DNA of 64,000 nucleotides from Clostridia bacterium (GCA_910575055.1 CAJTDC010000012.1:23213-87212); one strand, 5' to 3'; positions 35,332 through 44,253 are shown, counted from the first letter of the stretch. Numbers and translations: made by a program. The notes: generated from the letters alone by a model not told the origin.

Positions 35332-36446
35332 TGTAATACTTCATCTATAAAATAACCATTTTTATAAAAAAGTTGGCCATCTGCATAAATTTCTCCCTGT
35401 TGTTTCATATCATTTATCATATCCCAATGTATAGCAGACTCATTTTTTCCACCTGCTTCTTGAAATGCTTCTCCTATCGCCATATGAATAGAACCGCCTA
35501 TTTTTTCATCAAATAATATGTTTTTCGTATGCTTTTGTATGCCATAGTTTGTACCGATTGCTACCTCTCCAAAATAACGAGAGCCCTCATCTGTATCAAT
35601 ATAAGAAAGTAAATCTTTTTGTTTTTGTTCATTTTTACAACTTGCCTCTATAATTTTGCCTTGTTTTACTACTAATTTTACTTCCTCAAATTCATTTCCA
35701 TTTATAATAGAAGGATAAGAAAATGTAATATATCCATTAATATCATTTTCTACAGGAGAGGTAAATATTTCTCCATCTGGAAAATTTTCTTTTCCACAAC
35801 AATTTATCCATTTTCTTCCAGAAATATTTACTGTAATATCTGTATCTTTTGAAATAATATGCAGTTGTTTTTTAGTGTTTAAATATTCTATCCATTTCTG
35901 CTGATAATTTTCTATTTCTTTCCATTTTTCAACTGGATTTTCTGTATTCAAAAAACCTGCTTGGTATACAAAATCCTCATATTCTTCTAAACTCATACCT
36001 GCATTTTGTGCATCTCCATTTGTAGGAAATTGTGTACCACACCAACGTAAAGACCCATCTCCCATTCTTTTAGAATAAATTTTTCTATTTTGTTGATTTG
36101 CTAATCTTCTCATTTTCAACTTTTCACTGTCTGCATTTTGAAATGTTTTTACATTATCACTTCCCCACGCACTAATCCAAACATCACTTTTTGCACATTC
36201 TCCAAAACGGAAATTAGGCTGTGCAATTTGTGTATCATTTCCTTCTTTCACAATCATAGCATCTACATTAGGCATATCTACAAAATAACGTACAATGCCT
36301 CCTGCTTTCACTGCTGCTCTTGCTACTGCCTGTATAAAAGGTAATGCACAATCTTCTGCCGAAATACAAACGTCATCTCCTGCTTTTACTTCTGTAGAAT
36401 ATTTTACAAGCACATCTGCTAATTTTTCTAATCTTTCATCTCTCAT
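35328..36446 (-). CDS. M29 family aminopeptidase
   Basis: A 372-aa metallo-aminopeptidase of the thermophilic aminopeptidase family (AmpS, aminopeptidase T), using two divalent metal ions. The N-terminal block LADVLVKYSTEVKAGDDV and the C-terminal metal-site segments FGEVAIGTN and ESAIHWDMINDM are typical. Cytoplasmic peptide turnover is the likely role. Single gene, divergent from the proS T-box region. Confidence 0.92.
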   Translation of the reverse strand: MRDERLEKLADVLVKYSTEVKAGDDVCISAEDCALPFIQAVARAAVKAGGIVRYFVDMPNVDAMIVKEGNDTQIAQPNFRFGECAKSDVWISAWGSDNVKTFQNADSEKLKMRRLANQQNRKIYSKRMGDGSLRWCGTQFPTNGDAQNAGMSLEEYEDFVYQAGFLNTENPVEKWKEIENYQQKWIEYLNTKKQLHIISKDTDITVNISGRKWINCCGKENFPDGEIFTSPVENDINGYITFSYPSIINGNEFEEVKLVVKQGKIIEASCKNEQKQKDLLSYIDTDEGSRYFGEVAIGTNYGIQKHTKNILFDEKIGGSIHMAIGEAFQEAGGKNESAIHWDMINDMKQQGEIYADGQLFYKNGYFIDEVLH

Positions 36447-36532
36447 ATTTTTATTCCTTTCCTTCTTTACATATTTTTTTCAGTATAACACTTAGCAAAA
36501 AAAGTCACAATGTATATTTTATAAAATTTCTC

Positions 36533-36561
36533 TTGACTTTTCATTATGCTATATGTATCAT
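36533..36561 (+). promoter_or_regulatory. Promoter of the proS T-box transcript
   Basis: TTGACT (36533-36538), 17 bp, TATCAT (36556-36561), placing the transcript start just before the T-box leader. Confidence 0.6.
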
Positions 36562-36569
36562 AAAAAAAT

Positions 36570-36795
36570 AAGAAAAAACGTTGATAGAAGATTATTAAAA
36601 AAGCTCTTTGTGTACAGAGAAAAGGCGTTTGCTGAAAGCCTAAACAAATCTTTTTGAACCTACTTCTTGAGTTCTGTGCTAAAACACAGCGTTTACCTGC
36701 GTTAAAGGTATAGAGTGGATAATATTTTTATTATCAACAAGGGTGGTACCGTCGTGACTTGACCCCTTTTATAAGGGAAGCAAGTCTTTTTTTAT
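36570..36795 (+). promoter_or_regulatory. T-box riboswitch, proline-specific
   Basis: Leader RNA that reads uncharged tRNA. Stem I begins after the promoter; the specifier CCT (Pro, 36659-36661) lies in TTGAACCTACTTCTTGAG. The T-box sequence AGGGTGGTACCG, which pairs with the tRNA acceptor end, is at 36739-36752. The terminator (36756-36793) has GACTTG / CAAGTC arms and a T7 run. The specifier agrees with the downstream gene proS. Confidence 0.93.
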
Positions 36796-36836
36796 GCCCT
36801 TGATGATATTTTAATCAAATTAGGAGGAATGAAATT

Positions 36837-38273
36837 ATGGCAAAAGAAAAAAAATTAGTAGAAGCAATTACTGATATGGAAAAAGATTTTGCACAATGGT
36901 ATACTGATGTTGTAAAAAAAGCAGACTTAACTGACTATTCTCAATTAAAAGGCTGTATGATTATACGCCCTTATGGCTATGCAATATGGGAATTAATACA
37001 AAAACAAATGGACGAACGTTTTAAACAAACAGGTCACGAAAATGTATATATGCCTATGTTTATACCAGAAAGTCTTTTACAAAAAGAAAAGGACCATGTG
37101 GAAGGTTTTGCACCAGAAGTTGCTTGGGTAACACACGGTGGAGAAACAGAATTACAAGAAAGAATTTGTGTACGTCCTACTTCTGAAACATTATTCTGTG
37201 AGCATTATTCTAATATTATACAATCTTACAGAGATTTACCAAAACTTTACAATCAATGGTGTTCTGTAGTACGTTGGGAAAAAACAACAAGACCATTTTT
37301 AAGAACAACAGAATTTTTGTGGCAAGAAGGACACACTGCTCACGCTACTGCGGAAGAAGCACAACAAGAAACCATTAAAATGTTAAATGTTTATGCGGAC
37401 TTTTGCCACGATGTATTAGCAATTCCTGTAATAAAAGGAGAAAAAACAGCAAAAGAACGTTTTGCAGGAGCAAAAGCAACTTATACTATCGAAAGTTTAA
37501 TGCACGACGGTAAAGCATTACAATCTGGTACAAGCCACAATTTTGGAGATGGTTTTGCAAAAGCATTTGAAATACAATATACAGACAAAAACAATCAATT
37601 ACAATATGTACATCAAACTTCTTGGGGTACAACAACTCGTTTAATTGGTGCGATTATTATGGTACACGGTGACAATAGTGGTCTTGTACTTCCTCCAAAA
37701 ATTGCACCTACACAAGTCATTATGATACCTATTGCACAACACAAAGAAGGAGTATTACAAAAAGCTGAGCAATTGAAAACAATATTGTCAAATGTGTGCA
37801 GAGTAAAATTAGACGATAGTGATAAATCTGCTGGCTGGAAATTCAGTGAATATGAAATGAAAGGTGTGCCAATTCGCTTAGAAATAGGCCCTAAAGATAT
37901 TGAAAAAAATCAAGTTGTGTTAGCTCGTCGTGATACAGGAGAAAAACAAATTGTTTCTATAGATAATTTAGAAAACACAGTAAAACAACTTTTAGAAGAA
38001 ATACAATCTAATTTATTACAAAGGGCAACAGAACGTCGTAATTCTAAAACATATGTAGCAAAAACAATGGAAGAATTTGAAAAACAAATTAACGAAACAC
38101 CAGGATTTATAAAAGCAATGTGGTGTGGTGACCAAGCCTGTGAAGATGCCATTAAAGAAAAAACAGCTGCAACTTCTCGTTGTATTCCTTTTGAACAGGA
38201 ACATATTTCAGATACTTGTATCTGTTGTGGCAAACCTGCAAAGCATATGGTTTATTGGGGTAGAGCTTACTAA
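36837..38273 (+). CDS. proS: Prolyl-tRNA synthetase, archaeal/eukaryotic-type
   Basis: Class II synthetase of 478 aa, lacking the bacterial INS editing domain. Motif 2 is in [25 protein letters not shown] and motif 3 in [15 protein letters not shown]; the C-terminus is Cys-containing ([18 protein letters not shown]), as in the archaeal type. Controlled by the T-box immediately upstream. The DJ-1-like gene follows after 36 bp without a terminator. Confidence 0.96.
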   Translation: MAKEKKLVEAITDMEKDFAQWYTDVVKKADLTDYSQLKGCMIIRPYGYAIWELIQKQMDERFKQTGHENVYMPMFIPESLLQKEKDHVEGFAPEVAWVTHGGETELQERICVRPTSETLFCEHYSNIIQSYRDLPKLYNQWCSVVRWEKTTRPFLRTTEFLWQEGHTAHATAEEAQQETIKMLNVYADFCHDVLAIPVIKGEKTAKERFAGAKATYTIESLMHDGKALQSGTSHNFGDGFAKAFEIQYTDKNNQLQYVHQTSWGTTTRLIGAIIMVHGDNSGLVLPPKIAPTQVIMIPIAQHKEGVLQKAEQLKTILSNVCRVKLDDSDKSAGWKFSEYEMKGVPIRLEIGPKDIEKNQVVLARRDTGEKQIVSIDNLENTVKQLLEEIQSNLLQRATERRNSKTYVAKTMEEFEKQINETPGFIKAMWCGDQACEDAIKEKTAATSRCIPFEQEHISDTCICCGKPAKHMVYWGRAY

Positions 38274-38309
38274 AAATAATATTAATTTTAAAAAGAGAGG
38301 TACTGCAGT

Positions 38310-38909
38310 ATGAAAAAAACAATTTTATTTGTGATTTTACAACAGTATGCAGATTGGGAGGCCGCTTATATAGCATCTGCAATCAATATGTTATGTCAAG
38401 GACAATATGATATTAAAACAGTATCATTGTCAAAAGATTTTGTACAGTCAATAGGTGGATTTAAAGTATTGCCTGATTATGATATTTCATCTGTACCAAA
38501 TGATTATGAAGCTCTCATTTTAATAGGCGGAATGACGTGGAGAAATGAAAATTCTAAACAAGTGAAAACACTTGTAAATGACTGCCTTCAAAAACAAAAA
38601 ATATTAGGAGGTATTTGTGACGCATCAGCTTTTTTAGCTACAACAGGTGCTTTAAATAATGTAAATCATACAAGCAATGACTTAAATGACTTAAAACAAT
38701 GGGCAGGTTCTATTTATACAGCAGAAAATAAATATATTTCAAAACAAGCAGTTAGAGATAAAAACATTATTACAGCAAACGGTACTGCAACTATGGAGTT
38801 TGCAAAAGAAATTTTATTTGCATTAAATATAGCCAGTGAAAAAAGCATTATAGAATGGTACAATTTCCATAAATTAGGTGTATATACTGCAGCTATGCCT
38901 AGTATGTAA
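38310..38909 (+). CDS. DJ-1/PfpI family protein
   Basis: A 199-aa class I glutamine-amidotransferase-like protein. The nucleophile-elbow cysteine is in GGICDASAFLA (near residue 100) and the acidic partner near the N-terminus is in QYADWEAAY. Relatives include YdeA/YoaZ-like stress proteins and glyoxalase III; the activity here is unknown. It is probably cotranscribed with proS and is followed by a terminator. Confidence 0.88.
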   Translation: MKKTILFVILQQYADWEAAYIASAINMLCQGQYDIKTVSLSKDFVQSIGGFKVLPDYDISSVPNDYEALILIGGMTWRNENSKQVKTLVNDCLQKQKILGGICDASAFLATTGALNNVNHTSNDLNDLKQWAGSIYTAENKYISKQAVRDKNIITANGTATMEFAKEILFALNIASEKSIIEWYNFHKLGVYTAAMPSM

Positions 38910-38923
38910 TAAATAACACTCAA

Positions 38924-38955
38924 GCCTCAAGTAAAGTCTTGAGGCTATATTTATA
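38924..38955 (+). terminator. Terminator after the DJ-1-like gene
   Basis: Arms GCCTCAAG / CTTGAGGC with a 6-nt loop followed by TATATTTAT. Confidence 0.75.
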
Positions 38956-38973
38956 AAAAAGGATAAATGTATA

Positions 38974-39342
38974 ATGATACAAAAATTAAAATTATTACAA
39001 AATACTGTACAAAATAATAAATATATTGTTGCTCTATTTACAACATTTTGTTTTATACTTCCTTTTCTGTTTTTTGGAAATATTAGCTTTTATATTTGGA
39101 ACGGTGATTTATTAGATTTTGGAGATTTTTTTTGGACTGGATTTTATAGCATAGTATTTCATTTTACACTATTTCGTCATTGCAAATTTTTACGAACGGC
39201 AAGATTTTTATTTAATATTTTTAATTTGTGTATTTTAGTAAGTTTTTATATTTTTGGTATTTTAATGCAAGGAGTATATGGAATTTTTTCAATGCTGGTC
39301 ATTTCTATCATACCATTTGGTAATACATTAATATTAATTTAA
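38974..39342 (+). CDS. Hypothetical membrane protein, 122 aa
   Basis: Three or four hydrophobic segments (about residues 18-37, 48-66, 78-98 and 103-121). No family recognised. AAAAGGA precedes the ATG, and a strong terminator follows. Confidence 0.65.
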   Translation: MIQKLKLLQNTVQNNKYIVALFTTFCFILPFLFFGNISFYIWNGDLLDFGDFFWTGFYSIVFHFTLFRHCKFLRTARFLFNIFNLCILVSFYIFGILMQGVYGIFSMLVISIIPFGNTLILI

Positions 39343-39357
39343 TTATGTAATAAAAAA

Positions 39358-39412
39358 GTTTCACTCACCTAAAATATCAGCAAATTATTAGGTGAGTGAT
39401 AATTTACTTTTT
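39358..39412. terminator. Bidirectional terminator
   Basis: Twelve-bp perfect arms TCACTCACCTAA / TTAGGTGAGTGA between convergent genes. Confidence 0.85.
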
Positions 39413-40073
39413 ATTCTCCTGCTGCAATCAAAAAATAATACATAGGTGCCAATATACGAAATCCTTCTTCCAATTCTTTATAAAAGTCATCACGATACAA
39501 TGTTTGAAAGTCTTTACTTGTTTTGATAAAACTAATACTTTTTCTATTCAACCAATTTTGCAATTCTTTAGGCTGTTCTGCAAAACGATTTCTTTTATAA
39601 AATTCTCCATCTATTTCAAATAAATTTTGTTTTTCATATGCTTTTTTTGCTTCTAAAAATCGTTTATCTTCTTTTAATATCAACTGACGAAGCATTTCCA
39701 TTTGTTTTGGTGGTGCTTCATAATATCCACAGCCATATCTAAAAAACGTAGGACAAAATTCTATAAAAAATACAGGAGAACTATATTTCTTTTTATCTCT
39801 ACCAAAAACACACCACATAATATCTCTATACAATGTTTTATCTTTAGAAAATCGAATATCTCTATACACTCTCGAAATACTTTTTCCTATTTTAGGCACT
39901 ACAATAAGCAAAGGGTCAATTTTATGAAGTGTTTTTTCTAATTGTTCTACTAATTCTATCATAGGTGTTAATACAAATTCTCGAAATTCGTTTTTATGTT
40001 CTATATACCAATCACGACTATTTTTTATTCTATTTTCCCATAAAAATTCTAATGTTTTTTCAGAAATAGGCAT
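39411..40073 (-). CDS. DUF2461 family protein
   Basis: A 220-aa protein with the DUF2461 blocks FLWENRIKNSRDWYIEHKNEF near the N-terminus, SRVYRDIRFSKDKTLYRD in the middle and GCGYYEAPPKQM. The family is widespread with unknown function. It follows the EFR1 gene by 4 bp and so is the third gene of the TetR-EFR1-DUF2461 operon. Confidence 0.85.
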   Translation of the reverse strand: MPISEKTLEFLWENRIKNSRDWYIEHKNEFREFVLTPMIELVEQLEKTLHKIDPLLIVVPKIGKSISRVYRDIRFSKDKTLYRDIMWCVFGRDKKKYSSPVFFIEFCPTFFRYGCGYYEAPPKQMEMLRQLILKEDKRFLEAKKAYEKQNLFEIDGEFYKRNRFAEQPKELQNWLNRKSISFIKTSKDFQTLYRDDFYKELEEGFRILAPMYYFLIAAGE

Positions 40074-40077
40074 ACGA

Positions 40078-40839
40078 TTACTCCTTATTTGTTTTTAATT
40101 CGCTGCAAGAAATCTGTGGGTGATGATAACGTTGTTTTTTTATTGTTGTTTTTTTCCATTCTATAGCATTTTTAGGACACCAGTGCAAACACGCAAGACA
40201 ATTTTCACAGTGATGCTGAAAAACAGGTTTCCCATTTTTCAATATAATATTACCAGAAGGACATACTTGCTGACAAGTGCCACAAGAAATACAATCACTT
40301 GTTACAAGAAATCCCTTATCACTATTAGGGTATTCCTTTAAATATAACTGATAAAATGCTTTAGAAATTATACCCACTTTTGGAATATTATTTTTTTGTT
40401 TTTTAGCAACTGCTTCTGCAATTTCATTTGCTTTTTTATTTTGGGATTGTACTAATTTTGATATAGATTTTTGTTTTATACGATATTTTGTAATATTATT
40501 TGCTACTGTTCTAATCGTTTTTCCAAAACTTAGCTGTTGTCCTTTTTTATTTAATATATCATTTAATTGCCCTAATGCTCCCCCGCTGGAAAGCCCACAA
40601 GTTGTTACAGCAAATATATAAGGATTTCCTTCTATTTTCAACTTTTTAGTAAAACGTGCTACCAATGCTGGTAATCCCCAGTAAAATGTAGGATATACAA
40701 ATCCAATAACATCTTTATCACATAGTATTGATGTTTTTGTGGTAATTTTAACTACCTCTGCATCTATTTTTTGAGCTATTACTTTTGCTGCTTGTAAACT
40801 GTTTCCTGTTGCTGAAAAATAATAAATAATTCCACTCAT
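40078..40839 (-). CDS. EFR1 family ferrodoxin (flavodoxin plus two 4Fe-4S clusters)
   Basis: A 253-aa electron carrier. The N-terminal flavodoxin-like domain starts YYFSATGNSLQAAKVIA (FMN-binding loop), and the C-terminal ferredoxin domain has two clusters, CISCGTCQQVCPSG and CENCLACLHWCP. Its redox partner is unknown. The start overlaps the TetR stop by 4 bp, so the repressor and carrier are coupled. Confidence 0.92.
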   Translation of the reverse strand: MSGIIYYFSATGNSLQAAKVIAQKIDAEVVKITTKTSILCDKDVIGFVYPTFYWGLPALVARFTKKLKIEGNPYIFAVTTCGLSSGGALGQLNDILNKKGQQLSFGKTIRTVANNITKYRIKQKSISKLVQSQNKKANEIAEAVAKKQKNNIPKVGIISKAFYQLYLKEYPNSDKGFLVTSDCISCGTCQQVCPSGNIILKNGKPVFQHHCENCLACLHWCPKNAIEWKKTTIKKQRYHHPQISCSELKTNKE

Positions 40840-41468
40840 AAAACTTCTCCTCTTTTCTGTTTTTGTTTTGTAACAGCATCTGCAAACAGTGCATTTGCAA
40901 ATATAGAATTTTTTAATAAATTTTTATAATCCCCTTCATATGCTATTTGTTGTGTTGTAAGCATTGCAGTAATACCATGCACTAATGCAATCATAGCAAT
41001 TAAAGTGTCTAATCGCTTTTGAGGAGGATATTTTATTTTTTCCATAAAATCAAATGCTGCTTTTTTAAAAATACTACAAGGAGTATAATTACTTTGTAAT
41101 ATACCATTTTCTGTAAAATCAAATTGTATTCCTGATTTTCCATATAAAAATGTAAAATATTGTTTATGTTCTATAAAAAAAGATATATAAGTATTTCCTA
41201 AATAAAACATAATATCAATATCATTTTTATATTGTTGCACTGTTTTTTCTAATACCTCTACAAATTGTTTTGTAACGTGTTCTTTCATTGCCTCCATAAG
41301 AGCCTCTTTGTTTTCAAAATGACTGTAAGGTGCGGCATGGCTTACACCACATTTTGCTGCTACTTTTCTCAATGAAAAATGTTGCTGTCCTTGTTCATTA
41401 AGTAGAGCAATACCTGCTTCAATCAATGTATTTCTTAAATTACCGTGATGGTATGGTTTTTGTTGCAA
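40836..41468 (-). CDS. TetR/AcrR family regulator of the EFR1 operon
   Basis: A 210-aa repressor. The N-terminal HTH (FSLRKVAAKCGVSHAAPYSHF, about residues 35-55) is followed by a TetR_C-like ligand domain. TTG start 7-8 nt after GGGAGGTG. The promoter carries a 9-bp inverted repeat overlapping the -10 box (41494-41520), so it probably represses its own operon. The ligand is unknown. Confidence 0.9.
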   Translation of the reverse strand: MQQKPYHHGNLRNTLIEAGIALLNEQGQQHFSLRKVAAKCGVSHAAPYSHFENKEALMEAMKEHVTKQFVEVLEKTVQQYKNDIDIMFYLGNTYISFFIEHKQYFTFLYGKSGIQFDFTENGILQSNYTPCSIFKKAAFDFMEKIKYPPQKRLDTLIAMIALVHGITAMLTTQQIAYEGDYKNLLKNSIFANALFADAVTKQKQKRGEVL

Positions 41469-41493
41469 ATTGTCACCTCCCAATATTTACGAT

Positions 41494-41528
41494 GTAAAGA
41501 TAATATCATACTATCTTTACACTGTCAA
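41494..41528 (-). promoter_or_regulatory. TetR operator and promoter of the EFR1 operon
   Basis: TTGACA (41523-41528), 17 bp, TATTAT (41500-41505) on the minus strand. A perfect inverted repeat, GTAAAGATA (41494-41502) and TATCTTTAC (41512-41520) separated by 9 bp, covers the spacer and -10 box, a classical autorepression layout. Confidence 0.8.
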
Positions 41529-41539
41529 TATTTATTTAT

Positions 41540-41575
41540 TAAAAAACACCTATCATTATGATAAGTGTTTATTTT
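41540..41575 (-). terminator. Terminator after rplT
   Basis: Arms AAACAC-ATCAT / ATGAT-GTGTTT with a two-base internal loop, followed by TTTTTTAA on the minus strand. Confidence 0.8.
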
Positions 41576-41580
41576 TATTT

Positions 41581-41937
41581 TTAGTTTAATTTTGCTTTTG
41601 CAGCATCTACTAATTTTGTAAAAGCTGCTGCATCTGTTACAGCCAAATCAGCCAACATTTTTCTGTTAATGTTGATATCAGCTAATTTCAAACCGTGCAT
41701 TAATTTACTGTAAGAAATATCATTTAATCTTGCTGCTGCATTAATTCTAGTAATCCAAAGACTTCTGTATTCTCTTTTTGTTTGTTTTCTACCAGCAAAA
41801 GAATATGCCATTGCTTTCATTACAGATTGTTTAGCTACTCTGTATTGTTTGCTTCTAGCACCTCTATAACCTTTTGCTAATTTCAAAACTTTTTTATGTC
41901 TTTTTCTTGCGTTTAACGCACCTTTTACTCTTGCCAT
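41581..41937 (-). CDS. rplT: 50S ribosomal protein L20
   Basis: A 118-aa basic rRNA-binding protein ([40 protein letters not shown]), essential for early 50S assembly. In Firmicutes L20 also represses its operon by binding the infC leader, which is present at 42705-42873. Confidence 0.98.
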   Translation of the reverse strand: MARVKGALNARKRHKKVLKLAKGYRGARSKQYRVAKQSVMKAMAYSFAGRKQTKREYRSLWITRINAAARLNDISYSKLMHGLKLADININRKMLADLAVTDAAAFTKLVDAAKAKLN

Positions 41938-41966
41938 ATTTCAAGTCCTCCTAACAATTTTATCAA

Positions 41967-42167
41967 TTATGCGTATGGTAACAGTTTTTTCTTAACGCTG
42001 TTCAAAACTGTTTTGTCAACCAATGTTGCGTGTCTTAAATTTCTTTTTCTCTTTCTGGACTTTTTGCCAAGAATATGTTGTGTATTAGATTTATTTCTTT
42101 TCAACTGACCAGTTGCAGTAATTCTGAAACGTTTTGCTGCTGCTTTTTTGGTTTTTAATTTAGGCAT
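41967..42167 (-). CDS. rpmI: 50S ribosomal protein L35
   Basis: A 66-aa basic protein starting [14 protein letters not shown] behind AGGAGG. Middle gene of infC-rpmI-rplT. Confidence 0.98.
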   Translation of the reverse strand: MPKLKTKKAAAKRFRITATGQLKRNKSNTQHILGKKSRKRKRNLRHATLVDKTVLNSVKKKLLPYA

Positions 42168-42192
42168 ATTCAAATTCCTCCTGTGTCATTTA

Positions 42193-42699
42193 TCAATTTT
42201 TTGGTGCAAGGAACATCACTAAGCTTTTTGCTTCCATCTTAGCTGGCTTATCTATGATACCATATTCTTCCACATCTTTTGCAAAATTTTCTAATATCAC
42301 CATAGCAGATTTAGAATGACCAATTTCACGGCCTCTAAAACGGATACTAATTTTTACCTTGTCACCATTTTTCAAAAATTCAATTGCTTTTTTCACTTTT
42401 ACCTGCACATCATGAGTATCTATGCTAGGGGAAAGACGCAATTCTTTAATGTCAACGGTTTTCTGTTTTTTTCTAGCTTCTTTTTCTTTTTTCGTTTGGT
42501 CAAATTTATATTTGCCATAGTCCATAATACGGCAGACTGGTGGTTTTGCTGCTGGAGCAATTTTTACCAAATCCAGTTTTCTTTCATCAGCCAACTTTTG
42601 TGCTTCTCTTGAAGATACAATGCCTAGCTGTGCACCATTTTCATCAATCAATCTTACTTCCTTATCCCTAACTTGCTCATTAATCATTAACTCAGTAAT
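42193..42699 (-). CDS. infC: Translation initiation factor IF-3, with ATT start codon
   Basis: A 168-aa factor that binds 30S and rejects wrong initiation codons. The N-domain (MINEQVRDKEVRLIDENG) is followed by the linker PPVCRIMDYGKYKFDQ and a C-domain. GGGAGGTG precedes an ATT codon at 42697-42699 with correct spacing, while the first ATG (42684) has no ribosome binding site. An AUU start is the known autoregulatory feature of infC, because IF-3 discriminates against it. I therefore place the start at ATT. Confidence 0.93.
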   Translation of the reverse strand: MTELMINEQVRDKEVRLIDENGAQLGIVSSREAQKLADERKLDLVKIAPAAKPPVCRIMDYGKYKFDQTKKEKEARKKQKTVDIKELRLSPSIDTHDVQVKVKKAIEFLKNGDKVKISIRFRGREIGHSKSAMVILENFAKDVEEYGIIDKPAKMEAKSLVMFLAPKN

Positions 42700-42704
42700 A
42701 TAAA

Positions 42705-42873
42705 GCACCTCCCATAATATACAGTATTTTCTCAAAAAAAAAGCAGATAGAAGACTATCCACATAAAATACACTTACAAAACAGTACAAATTGCTTGCAC
42801 TGCTTTTCTGATAGTATAAACCTTATGCACATCTGTATGATAAGGTGAGAAGTGGATACTTCTGCTTTGTTAC
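42705..42873 (-). ncRNA. Ribosomal protein L20 leader
   Basis: Untranslated leader between the promoter and infC. It contains GCAGAAGTATCCACTTCT and further paired blocks, ending with a hairpin GATAG-TCTT-CTATC plus TGC and a run of nine T (about 42738-42760), an intrinsic terminator. This matches the L20-leader attenuation system of Firmicutes, in which L20 binding favours termination. Confidence 0.75.
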
Positions 42874-42879
42874 TAGGAT

Positions 42880-42908
42880 ACTATAACACCTTTTTAAAAT
42901 AATGTCAA
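42880..42908 (-). promoter_or_regulatory. Promoter of infC-rpmI-rplT
   Basis: TTGACA (42903-42908), 17 bp, TATAGT (42880-42885) directly before the L20 leader. Confidence 0.75.
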
Positions 42909-43057
42909 TAATTTTCATAACATTTTTTTACCTAACTTTTTTAAATATGTTCTATTGAACATTATTTTTGTTCTATAGAATATAGCAAATACTTTTATGA
43001 TGATTTATTATAATCATAATAATTTTTATTTCAAATTATTAATAGATATACCAAAAA

Positions 43058-43218
43058 TGGAAACGAAGTTTCCAAAAAATTTAGGGTCAAGCCCTTTTTA
43101 AAGGGCTTGTGGGTGTTTGAGGGCAAAGCCCTCAAGGTTTTTTTTGCTTCAAGCGTGTTTTTGAGGGGGAGCGTCTGAAAGACGCTGGGGAACTTTTCAC
43201 AAGTGAAAAAAGTTCCCC
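43058..43218. repeat. Block of five consecutive perfect or near-perfect hairpins
   Basis: Stems: TGGAAAC/GTTTCCA (43058-43074), CAAGCCCTTT/AAAGGGCTTG (43088-43109), TTGAGGGC/GCCCTCAA (43117-43135), AGCGTCT/AGACGCT (43170-43186), GGGGAACTTTTCAC/GTGAAAAAAGTTCCCC with a two-base bulge (43187-43218). It is more GC-rich than its surroundings and has no convincing ORF. It looks like a palindromic interspersed element or a structured RNA, between the infC promoter and the XRE gene. Confidence 0.75.
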
Positions 43219-43272
43219 TCTACATTCTTGAATATCGAACAATTTTTATTTTTGTTTTATTCATTATAAATT

Positions 43273-43620
43273 TTATTTTGTTGTTTCAAAAGCTGCTTTT
43301 ATACTTTCTAAAGAATTAGCAAAAGCCAACAATGCCATCACTTCATCTTCAGGCATTTTTTGAACTTTCTTTAAAAGGTTTAATTTTATGATGGAAAATG
43401 ACTGTATTGCTCTTTTTTCACCTTCACCAGTCATAACCCAATGTGCGGAATAGCCATATGTTTCTTCTATTAATTTCGCTAAAGTATCTGAAATATTTGT
43501 TTTTTTACCGTTTACTAATTGATTAACATAAACTGCACTGATACCCAGTGTCTTTGCAAAATTAATTTGACTTTCATTACTTTCAGTCAAAATTATTTTT
43601 AATCTTTCTCCTAATTCCAT
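43273..43620 (-). CDS. XRE-family HTH regulator
   Basis: A 115-aa protein. The N-terminal HTH (QINFAKTLGISAVYVNQLVNGKK, about residues 18-40) is followed by a helical C-terminal part (MPEDEVMALLAFANSLES). Phage-repressor-like domain. Divergent from two plus-strand genes with which it shares a 123-bp control region. Probably a self-regulating repressor of those genes. Confidence 0.8.
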   Translation of the reverse strand: MELGERLKIILTESNESQINFAKTLGISAVYVNQLVNGKKTNISDTLAKLIEETYGYSAHWVMTGEGEKRAIQSFSIIKLNLLKKVQKMPEDEVMALLAFANSLESIKAAFETTK

Positions 43621-43684
43621 ACGACCACCTCAATTTAGTACAAAGCATATCATTAAAATATAACTAAGTCAAATATAATAAAAC

Positions 43685-43712
43685 TTGACATTAACTTCAG
43701 TTTTATTATATG
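43685..43712 (+). promoter_or_regulatory. Promoter in the divergent XRE control region
   Basis: TTGACA (43685-43690), 16 bp, TATATG (43707-43712). The region 43640-43735 has repeated AACTTA/TAAGTT-like half-sites (ACTAAGT, TTAACTT, TTAAGTTTAA) that could be repressor sites. Confidence 0.45.
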
Positions 43713-43743
43713 CTTATATTAAGTTTAATAAAGGAGTATCATT

Positions 43744-43902
43744 ATGAATACTAAATCTACCAGTAAATTAGAATTGATTGAATTATTAGAAAAATTAAAT
43801 GACTTTGAAACACAACTATTGCTCGCTTTTGCTGCTGGATATGAAGCTGGAAAACAAAGTCAAATATTATCTACAAAAATCAATCATTCTTTTAAAAATT
43901 AA
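43744..43902 (+). CDS. Small helical protein, 52 aa, in the XRE locus
   Basis: ORF beginning MNTKSTSKLELIELLEKL, ATG 7 nt after AAAGGAG. Its LLEKLNDFETQLLLAFAAG segment resembles in character the C-terminal helix of the divergent XRE protein, which could allow contact between them. No family recognised. 21 bp before the second XRE gene. Confidence 0.65.
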   Translation: MNTKSTSKLELIELLEKLNDFETQLLLAFAAGYEAGKQSQILSTKINHSFKN

Positions 43903-43923
43903 TACATAAAAGGAGTGTATATT

Positions 43924-44172
43924 ATGGAAACTATATTTCAAAAACGTTTAAAGTATTTAAGAATTTACTACAATGTATCACAGAAAAAATTAGCAGACGG
44001 TTTAAACATTACAACTAAAGTTATATCTGATTATGAACTTGGTAAAGTAGAACCAAATTGTAAAGCTATTGTTGATATTGCTCATTTTTTTAATGTGAGT
44101 ACAGACTATCTTTTAGGAGTTAGTGATAGATTTGCTCCTGCTCGTTTTGTGGTTACTTGCAAAAAGAAGTAA
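43924..44172 (+). CDS. XRE-family HTH protein, 82 aa
   Basis: A single HTH domain (KKLADGLNITTKVISDYELGKVEPN) followed by LCD-like text VDIAHFFNVSTDYLLG, typical of small Cro/C1-type proteins. The ATG at 43924 is 8 nt after AAAGGAG. With the divergent XRE gene it forms a two-repressor layout like a phage switch, but there are no phage structural genes nearby. Confidence 0.85.
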   Translation: METIFQKRLKYLRIYYNVSQKKLADGLNITTKVISDYELGKVEPNCKAIVDIAHFFNVSTDYLLGVSDRFAPARFVVTCKKK

Positions 44173-44187
44173 AAACAACAAAATAAA

Positions 44188-44232
44188 AATGGTGAGTTTC
44201 AAAATCCTTTTACTTTGAAACTCACCTATTTT
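44188..44232. terminator. Strong terminator after the XRE locus
   Basis: Thirteen-bp perfect arms GGTGAGTTTCAAA / TTTGAAACTCACC followed by TATTTTTT on the plus strand. Confidence 0.9.
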
Positions 44233-44253
44233 TTACATTCTCTTTAAAAATGT

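Noticed and set aside
43273..44172. Toxin-antitoxin module
   Set aside because: Both larger proteins are XRE regulators and the 52-aa protein has no toxin features; a regulatory switch fits better.
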